Shown one piece after another: positions 57,401-64,000 of a DNA stretch of 64,000 nt. The notes under the pieces were generated by a model. It was not told the origin of the DNA. It was given only the letters and a program-made list of their open reading frames with translations, and made no database searches. How positions within the stretch are numbered: position 1 is the first letter of the stretch; each line of letters begins with the position of its first letter. This DNA is from Pectinophora gossypiella (taxonomy: Eukaryota > Arthropoda > Insecta > Lepidoptera > Gelechiidae): the NCBI RefSeq assembly GCF_024362695.1, contig NC_065433.1:26879700-26943699 (forward strand), given 5' to 3'. Position numbers and translations under genes: made by a program.

Positions 57401-60400
57401 ACACGTAGGTACCTAAAGTAAGGCCAACCAGACGAGATAAAGAATGTAAACAAAGTTTCAGTGGTTCAAAACATTTTTATTTGAATAAATTATCACAAAG
57501 TTCGAATTTTAATCGCTGTCGTCTGTAGACAAAGATGATTCGTCTGAAGAGTCCGAGTCAGCTGTGTTTATGATAAGTGTTTAAAATGAACTTGTTCATA
57601 ATTAATGGCCTTACTTTAGTATGCACAGTGTCTAGTTGCAATTTAAATATTCCGATCGCCAGTCGTGATGATTCCTGCAGTTCTTTCCAATTTTAAACTG
57701 TAACCGTTTTGTACTTCCACGCATCTTTTCGAACTTTCCGCGCCTATAGTGATAAGTGAGAAACATCTAACTGGAACTTTTGCTGAGGTCCCAATTCTTT
57801 TGCACCGAATCTGAGAATGGTTCCTTAAGTTTTACCCCCTACCCTACTCATTTTAGTCTTACCAGTTGAGCTATTGGGAATTTCCTTCCTAATAGACTTA
57901 CTGAATAGTAAAACTTCGCTTTTAACTTTACTCTAATAAATTACCTTTACAATTACGATACTGTCAATTATCTCTTTTACGGAGACTTATTTTAGGATAC
58001 TTCGTAAAACCCTTGCAGTGGGTAGATATAGTTTTTAACCTCCTCTAACTGGGACTAATTGCAGCTAAATGTAATCTCGTAAAAATATAGCTGTTTTAAG
58101 TAAGTTAACTTGAAAATACTTTCTAATTCACGCCGCGACAGACGTTAGGCAACAAAAATGCAAATGCGTTATTATTAAAATAATTACCCAGGATCAATAT
58201 TATCATCAAACTTTAGATATCCAATGCCTCGGTAATCAGGTAAGTAGGTAATATAATAAAGACATAGCGTTTATTATTCAGCCATATAACATGTTAAAAT
58301 TCAAGTGCATATCATGTTGCTATCATGATCAATAATAAGCATTGTATATCACATGTCCCTAATCCCTATTTAAGTGGGCAGAGGAGGCAGACTTGGTAGA
58401 TATGATGGATAGCATACAGTGGATGCACTCCGTTACATTAGGCTAGTTATGACAAAATTTCCCAGGTGTTAAGTCATGAAATGCTAATCACTAAAAAAGA
58501 AAGTTTATAATTAAAATAAGAATGTTTTGATTTTCTATTGACATAATATTAAAACCAAACTGAAGTGGGACTGGGCCGGACACGTTTGTCGGATCCGGAG
58601 CGTGGGTACGTTACCCACTGGTCACCTAAAGGCGGGCATAGAAGTCGAGGCAGACCGCGTAAAAGATGGTGTGACGACCTCAATGCTTATCGGAGGGATT
58701 GGCCGGAGATCGCGCAAAGTCGAGAGAAGTGGAAAAATCTAGGGGAGGTGCTTGCCCAGCAGTGGGATCGAATAGGCTACAAAAGATAATATTAAAAAAA
58801 GAATTGTGTTTTCCGCGTCCCCGCGTAGTTGCGAGAGAGAGATAGACAGGGGGTGAGGTAAATATAGCTTGATACAAATAAGTGCGGGGCGGAGAGTTAC
58901 CATACTATTTTTTATTCTATGGTATGGCAAAAAGTAAGTGATTTGAATAGTTGGACACTACCAATTTCTCACGGAATAACTGACTTCCGACTCTGCCCAC
59001 TCTATAGGGTTTATGGATGTGACTCACTTCTAGCTGTAAGAGCCTCTTAAAAGAATCATCCTGTTTGGACAAGCAAGCATGAAAAAAATGGATATACACA
59101 TATAATCATCAGTTAATATATCATCAGCTAATATCATAACTACCTTCATCTTTTGTGAGCAGGGGAGTTAAAATGGCCACATCGAAGCAATTCATCTAAA
59201 AAAGCAATATTGCAATTTGACATTAGCGCAATAAAAGTAAATGTCAAATAGCAATATTGCTTTCTTAGATGAATTGCTTCGATGTGCCCATTTTAACCCC
59301 CAGGTATTAATTCTGGGATATGAATTACACACTTTCTCCCTGTATAAAAATATGGCTTTGTTTCTAAAATATTATCTAAGGTCGTCTAACCTTTAATAAC
59401 AAATATTTTGGTATAAACTTGCACAGCTTTGCATTACATAATCGCCCGATTTTACGGGATACGCATACCTAACCTGTAGATTTGACAGGTCCGGTTTTTT
59501 ACAGAAGCGACTGCCTGTCTGACCGGCGAAGGGAAAATTAGCATACCATAACAGTAATGCAACAGTTTGTAATACAATGTTAATAAGGGTTAGTTGAGCT
59601 TTTAATGTAAACTGTTAATGGCAATAAATTAATTTTCTTCTTACTCTTTCAATTAGTACTTATAAGAATTTTATAAATAGTTCTAGAGATCACCTCCTAA
59701 CCTAAAGAAACAAAATTTATTTTATTTTCTTCGGAGAGCTAACAGCTTCAATTACAAATTATACCACATTTCTACATTACTAGTAGTCTTGGGAGAAAGA
59801 AAAGGATTCAAAACATTATTTTAAGTACTTGATTGTATCCTTATTGTATGTAGTACACTCTCTCTAGAATTCCGAATCATACATTCTCAACTCCTTGTTA
59901 ACATTGAAATCTTTTAGAGGGGACAGCAGAAGGCCCAGATTTTTTTTATGTTAACAAAATATTCTAAGTGGTCCATCGCCATCAGATGGCCATTAAATGA
60001 CATACCCACTTTTTGTTTTTTTTAACATTTAGTTGTGTATGATTCCGAGTGTTCGGCGACGAACGAGATGGATGAAAGAAGAGTACATGTGGCAGAGATG
60101 CGAATGTTAAGATGGATTTGTGGTGTGACCAGAATGGACAAGATTAAGAATGCATATAAGAGGAAGTCTGAAAGTAGCACTGGTCAGTGAGAAATTGAGG
60201 TGCAACAGGTTAGCATGGTATGGACATGTGATGAGGAGGAATGAAAGGCACATAATAAGGAAAGTTATGAGTATGAATGTTGATGGATATAGGGGTAGGG
60301 GATGACCCAAGAAAGTTTGGATGGATTGTGTAAAGAAGGATATGTGTGTGAAAGGTACTGAGATGAAGACTGACAGAAATGAATGGAAGAGGAATACATA

Positions 60401-61628
60401 TTGAGCCGACTGCACCTAGAGGGCAGGAGGATGATGATGATCAAGGCCAAGGTCACTATTATATAGGGGAAAACCCATGTCAATTTCACAAGTAACATAA
60501 ATGCCAACCACCTATTCTCTAGACAAACAGTGGAGAAGCTTTATAACACTAAGTGGAAAAGAACAAATAAATAGTTACATACATTTTGTACTGAGATTCT
60601 TGTGTTAGAATACTTCATTAAACTCTTACAGGGACATACAGTATTACACCTCCTCTAGCAGGGACTATAATTGCACCTAAATCTAATGTCATAAAAGCAT
60701 GGTTGTTTTATTTAATAATAAAACCGTAATAACTGAAATTACCACTATTTCCCTCTCTATTAATGGGACCCATTGTAAGTGAGAGAGGTATTTTTTTAAA
60801 CTTCAATATCTGAGACACTGGGTAAGTATGTGTAATACCTCTTAAGGCAAACTTGCTACTCTCTTGAAATCTGAGTTATCCAGTTTTCACTGTATTTATT
60901 TCTTAGAACATTGTCACTAGACAGGTATTTAAAAAGAAAATACCTAATTTGTAAAAAGCACATAACAAATTAAAATATTCAAATTGGGCTGCATACTTGT
61001 TGTATTTAGAATATTTTGTTGGAAATGTTTGTTTACAACAGTGAATTTGTCTTTGTATTGACCCATCTGTTACAACAGTTAAAAGTATTTATTAGTAAAC
61101 TGTGTAGGTAACCACAATGTGTGGGTATTGCTAAAATGATGGCAGTACCCACATTAAACACAAACATTGACTATAATGTTCAAATGAAGCAACAGATGTG
61201 TTTGGCATAACTTTAGGTGTGAAATTGTCGTGGGTTTCGCCCCATATAACGGTGACCTCGACAAAATGCTAAGAAACCTAAAAGTATGCCGTTTCATGAC
61301 CATCTGACGATTGTTGTGGGCGTCATCGCGGGTAAACCTTGACATAAAACATCAAGTACACTATTTATAAGCATGATGGCAAGTGCAAACTATTAGCGCG
61401 GAACTCCCGGCTAGCCGGCCGACGTCCTGACTGACTCAAGCCTCCCGGCGCTGCAGGAACACCAGGAATGCGTTGCCATCTGACCTGTAGGCGTATCACT
61501 AACCTAATACGGTTGTAGCTCACCTGAATAAACTGTATCGTGATAGCGCTCTTGCCGACCCCACCGCCTCCGACAACTACCAGCTTATACGTCTGTGCTT
61601 GACTCGGCCGTTCTCCTCCACGCGACAT
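51416..61628 (-). CDS. Ras64B: Ras2 / Ras64B, R-Ras type small GTPase
   Basis: Four exons give 200 residues: 61524-61628, 53435-53522, 52262-52473 and 51416-51613, all GT-AG with fitting phases. The P-loop GGGGVGKS contains G22 (Ras G12 position). Switch I is YDPTIEDSY (42-50), switch II is DTAGQEE with Q71 (Ras Q61), NKAD is at 126-129 and SAK at 156-158. All catalytic residues are wild type. The tail ends KKRCTIL: a CAAX box whose final L predicts geranylgeranylation, after a basic stretch that holds the protein at membranes. 'SYFVTDYDPTIEDSYTKQC' and 'VPYIECSAK' match Drosophila Ras2 rather than Ras1 or Rap. Compared with Drosophila Ras2, the N-terminus carries a longer leader (MSRGGERPSQ). 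The start has an acceptor-like TTTTCACACAG just upstream, so an in-frame upstream ATG at 61763 is probably in an intron. The first intron is 8 kb long. Confidence 0.95.
51640..51842 (+). mobile_element. SINE-C copy in Ras2 intron 3
   Basis: Head 'GAGAGCCGTGGTGGCCCAG', A/B-like boxes ('GGTACGAATCCC'), body 'CGCTTGTTCAGCGGTGAAGG' and 'GGAAGCCCACACTCTG'. It shares its 3' end 'CAGGCTAAGTAAGCGGAC' with the copy at 29.7-30.0 kb, with an internal deletion. It lies about 30 bp beyond the intron acceptor of exon 4, in the antisense direction. Confidence 0.8.
52516..52857. mobile_element. MITE-P copy 4 with nested insertion
   Basis: The arms ('TTAAAATGGCCACATGGAAG' and 'GCTTCGATGTGGCCATTTTA') are complete. 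At 'AAATGTC' the element is split by 173 bp. It starts about 43 bp upstream of Ras2 exon 3, within intron 2 of the gene. Confidence 0.85.
52624..52796 (-). mobile_element. LINE 3' tail nested in MITE-P copy 4
   Basis: The insertion starts with a T-run (a poly-A tail on the minus strand) and contains 'CAATAAAGATTGTAAAG' on the minus strand. It is flanked by a short ATGTC repeat on both sides. It is a 5'-truncated retroelement end with no coding part. Confidence 0.65.
53041..53400 (-). pseudogene. Non-LTR polyprotein C-terminus in Ras2 intron 2
   Basis: The minus strand reads 'YVVPRVNNYFGDRTLRKRK' and 'PYLLNMLPVDIRQE', then 'SKSLFKHLTQK' and stop: the end of a Jockey/CR1-like reverse transcriptase polyprotein. 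A tail with AATAAA-type signals follows to about 53041. The insertion stops only about 30 bp from the exon 2 donor of Ras2 and is in the gene's sense direction. Confidence 0.7.
53554..53865 (-). mobile_element. SINE-B copy in Ras2 intron 1
   Basis: On the minus strand: head 'CCAGTGGTTGAGCGTTGG', B box 'GGTTCGAATCCC', 3' end 'CACACGATAAGAAGAC'. It begins about 30 bp upstream of the exon 2 acceptor. Confidence 0.85.
54424..55035 (+). pseudogene. Non-LTR element 3' end with C2H2-like finger
   Basis: A 186-residue open frame matches the C-terminal part of a moth non-LTR polyprotein: 'FHLKCLRRILGIRWSDRVRN', 'RRQLRWCGHVSRM', then a zinc-finger-like 'CPLCARIFSNKIGYTSQMRAH'. It has no start or reverse transcriptase core of its own. 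After the stop follows 'CAGTCGCCGTAGCCGAAATC' and a (ATC)n tail at about 55017-55032. It is a 5'-truncated insertion in the long intron 1 of Ras2, in the antisense direction, and fairly young because the frame is open. Confidence 0.85.
55317..55642 (+). mobile_element. SINE-A copy, full length, in Ras2 intron 1
   Basis: Head 'CAGCCTCCGTGGTTTAGTGG', B box 'GGTTCGATTCC', body 'CCGTGCTTCGGAGGGCACGT', and 3' end 'GTGGGACGTATATAGGCAG' with a short A-rich tail. It is the most complete SINE-A in the window and can serve as reference. Confidence 0.9.
55643..58555. other. Ras2 intron 1 sequence with repeat fragments
   Basis: No exon is recognised. Pieces seen: a fragment of the 50.4 kb MITE at about 56455-56550, a degraded tRNA-like head near 56765 ('GGTCTAGTGGTTGTGA'), and a dispersed repeat at about 57230-57350 ('AACTAGCTCTTTCTCTATC'-type, also near 51000). 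Confidence 0.45.
58556..58795 (+). pseudogene. Non-LTR reverse transcriptase C-terminal fragment
   Basis: With one frameshift the plus strand reads 'LKWDWAGHVCRI', then 'GGHRSRGRPRKRWCDDLNAY' and 'EKWKNLGEVLAQQWDR', followed by a stop and a short A-rich tail. This is the usual end of moth non-LTR polyproteins. Confidence 0.75.
59162..59301. mobile_element. MITE-P copy 5 in Ras2 intron 1
   Basis: Tips 'GGGGAGTTAAAATGGCCAC' and 'CCCATTTTAACCCCC', with both ATCTAA boxes. The centre is shortened compared with copy 1. Confidence 0.85.
60030..60450 (+). pseudogene. RTE-type reverse transcriptase 3' end, broken
   Basis: Pieces of one protein in two frames: 'ERRVHVAEMRMLRWICGVTR', then after a frameshift near 60160 'RGSLKVALVSEKLRCNRLAW', 'YGHVMRRNERH', a stop near 60305, and 'PKKVWMDCVKKDM'. 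A (GATGAT)n tail closes it at about 60431-60440. The motif order is that of RTE-clade reverse transcriptases. Confidence 0.85.
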
Positions 61629-64000
61629 TTTATTCCTGTGTGAAAACACGGTTGCAACGATCTTATTTATAAAATAATATAAAATCCTTTGGCTGCAATT
61701 CGCAGTCTGATGATTCAAGACCCCACAACCCACAAGTGACAGAGACAGAACGATAACGATCATATGTGACGTCCAACAGTATTAGATAGAGATAGAAAAC
61801 AATGACATTCCGCTAAGTATTCCATTTCATGTTGCTATTTCCGATACGTTTTCGAAATGATTTGTCGTGCAAGATAAGAATTAGACAATATTTTCACATT
61901 TCTTAAAATTATTCATCGACACATTTTAATAGAATTATTTATACTATAAATCTATAATGGAATAATAAATAGTAAATATGTATGTAGTTAGCACAAATAA
62001 TTTATTTTTTTGCGTTAAAAGGACAATTACTACCACAGTGTTACAAGGTTAATAATTATATTTTATACCCTCTAATCAAATGCATTAATAAAATGATTTA
62101 CTCTGAAACCCGCCGATAATGTCAGAGAACGGCTTGTTTAGCACAGGCAGATGTACAAACAAACAAAAAGAAAACTTTCAGCCGTAACATAAAGCCCGCA
62201 TATCGTACATGCGTCTATATAACTGAACCAGTGATATTGGGAACGCGATAACGCGCGCGTTATATGTGAACGCAATGGCGTATGTAGAAAACTAAAATAA
62301 AAACGAAATTTATACAGAACTCTGAAAAGAAGAAATTTATTTCATTTTCAATATAAACTTCGTTTTAATATCTTTTTGGTGAATCAGAAGTCGGGGATCG
62401 ATAAGGGCGCACATCACGATGCCAAGTTTAGTTAAGTGAGCTGCACTACGGATAAAAAACAATAAGAGATACATCATCATCATGTCAGAACATATGGGGT
62501 ATAGTTCTGTCTGATTGATGATGTAAATTAAATTTTAACTCAGCGAAAGTAAAATGCTGACCGAATTCTATCTAATAAAGCCATTGGTGCTAATTCCTGT
62601 AGACGCCATCTAATTTTATTTTAAGTTATATCTGTCATTTTCATATCCGTTGGAAAGGAAAGGGACGGGTAATCGATAGGCATAAAAGGGCTATGAACCT
62701 TTCTGGCATATCTCAGTGGCGCCACCTAGCGGATTTTTTAAAACTGCGGCGCACGATTAAACCTGTGCAAATCGATAGGGGACACTTGTCTGAACAAAAA
62801 AGCTTTAATGGACCTATGCTCTAAAGTGTCACGTTTTCAAGATATCTAGCTTGAAAGTTACGAAAAGTGTCGTATGGATAAATCGATTTTACTCTTTATC
62901 TATCGTAATATAGTGACAAAGTGATTGATTATACATGAAACATTATTTAATATACAACATATTTATCTTATTGAAAAAATGAAATTAATAAATACTTGCA
63001 ACAACATTAATGGTTTTTGTCTTTGCTACATTATATAGGAAGTACATAGGTACTTAACTGTGCACACCTTATCTAATGTTACTAATTGCAAACTGAGTTT
63101 ATCAGTTTGTGTTATGTATGATATAGGCGTCATTTACTCCTTAACTTGATTTTACTTGACACAACGACAGGATCTAATGAAATATAAAATAAAGTTTACA
63201 TTTTTATATACGCAATGCGTTTAGTGCGGCATCATTAGTACTCGTTAAAAAGCAGAATTCTCGAAGTTTAAGAAATCTGTGTAAGAGAAACAAAATGGTG
63301 TACTTATTAACTGCCATTTTGCTTTCTCGTTTAATTCCAGGAACTACGAAAATGGAGGTCCTTTGTTTAAAGTTGCACGAATTTCTATTATTTCGGCGCA
63401 ATCAACAAGGATAGCGAATAGCCATACAATAAGTGTGAGTGAGACAACATCATACAATAAATACAATAGGACGATTGGCAGCCGGGTGAACTTTCAGTCA
63501 GTTTGCCACTTTCATCTTTAACGTGCGCACGCGCTTTTCTCTGTTCTGAGACTCTATCCTGTTCATTCTGTTGTATTTGTTACCACTGTTGAGTTTGTTA
63601 ATATTCCTCTTGAGTTTGTTAGTATTTTTGTTGACTTTGTTAGTGTTATTGTTGAATTTGTTGTTGTTGTCTTGGCAAGATGTCCAGTCATGTTGGTGCC
63701 AGGCAATGTTTTTTGTTGTGGTGTAAGCACTGTTCGTGGCCCGCGCCGAAGATCTCGGCGTCCTATACAGTCTTACTTGACAACTGAAGATTATATTGCT
63801 AGGCACCCCAACATCCTGAATTATGCTCGCCACTTATTTGACGATCGAGAGCTAAGTAATCTTATTTGAACATTGCAAAAATTAAAAATCTCAGTATGCA
63901 GTGTATCTGGTATCTATATTATAGTCCCTGGTCAGTATAATACATAAAATGACAATGTATAATTCGGCTCGTTTCTCAATCGTGCTTTTCATAATCGAAA
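61629..64000. other. Region upstream of Ras2, no gene recognised
   Basis: The first 150 bp likely hold the Ras2 5' UTR or first intron. Beyond that: an AT-rich stretch, half a MITE-L (62585-62690), a fragment with 'GGCGCCACCTAGCGGA', and at 63480-63900 a T-rich run of 'GAGTTTGTTAGT'-like units followed by short frames ('GPRRRSRRPIQSYL...') without recognisable domain. I see no Rop/Sec1-like exon on the plus strand. Confidence 0.4.
62585..62690. mobile_element. MITE-L copy 7, left half only
   Basis: 'GGTGCTAATTCCTGTAGACG' to 'GGGTAATCGATAGGCATAAA' is present, then the sequence changes abruptly to an unrelated repeat ('GGCTATGAACCTTTCTGGC'). No right half was found in the last 1.3 kb. Confidence 0.7.

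Noticed and set aside
63498..63833. Minus-strand Asn/Lys-rich open frame of 111 codons
   Set aside because: The Asn/Lys run is the reverse of a T-rich simple repeat (GTTTGTTAGT-like units).

Overview
The window is nuclear DNA from an animal, most probably a moth or butterfly. The coding parts are split into GT-AG exons that encode insect-like orthologues. The rest is AT-rich and packed with short tRNA-derived SINEs, palindromic MITEs, RTE/Jockey-like non-LTR retrotransposon tails, a Helitron-like element and young Tc1 transposons, a mix typical of Lepidoptera. There are no bacterial operons, CRISPR arrays or rRNA genes. The species cannot be named from the sequence.

Three host genes can be built exon by exon with matching phases. 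(1) 14575-18339, minus strand: the 5' part of loco, the insect RGS12/RGS14 orthologue, with a PDZ domain, a PTB domain and a long disordered region. The RGS and GoLoco exons are not seen and probably lie beyond the left edge, so 1-14574 may be loco intron. (2) 19427-36168, plus strand: a complete 13-exon Noc3 (NOC3L-type nucleolar complex protein) of 807 residues. It starts about 1.1 kb from the loco start in divergent orientation. (3) 51416-61628, minus strand: a complete four-exon Ras2/Ras64B (R-Ras type small GTPase) of 200 residues, whose first intron is 8 kb long.

Mobile DNA fills the introns and gaps. Two nearly identical full-length Tc1 elements with intact transposase frames lie in opposite orientation, at 6.4-8.0 kb and inside Noc3 intron 4 at 22.5-24.2 kb. 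One has a codon insertion that changes the catalytic spacing; the other has lost one inverted-repeat tip. Several nested insertions can be dated relative to each other: SINE in MITE, TTAA-flanked element in MITE, MITE in SINE, LINE tail in MITE, and two SINEs in one older repeat. A 9 kb tract at 42-51.4 kb, 3' of Ras2, has no recognisable SINE or LINE.

The three host genes have unrelated jobs: G-protein signalling, ribosome biogenesis and Ras signalling. I see no sign that they form a functional cluster, and no new defence or biosynthetic system. The most unusual structures are a perfect 72-bp-arm inverted repeat at 2.2 kb, the altered Tc1 copy, and the nested TTAA element.
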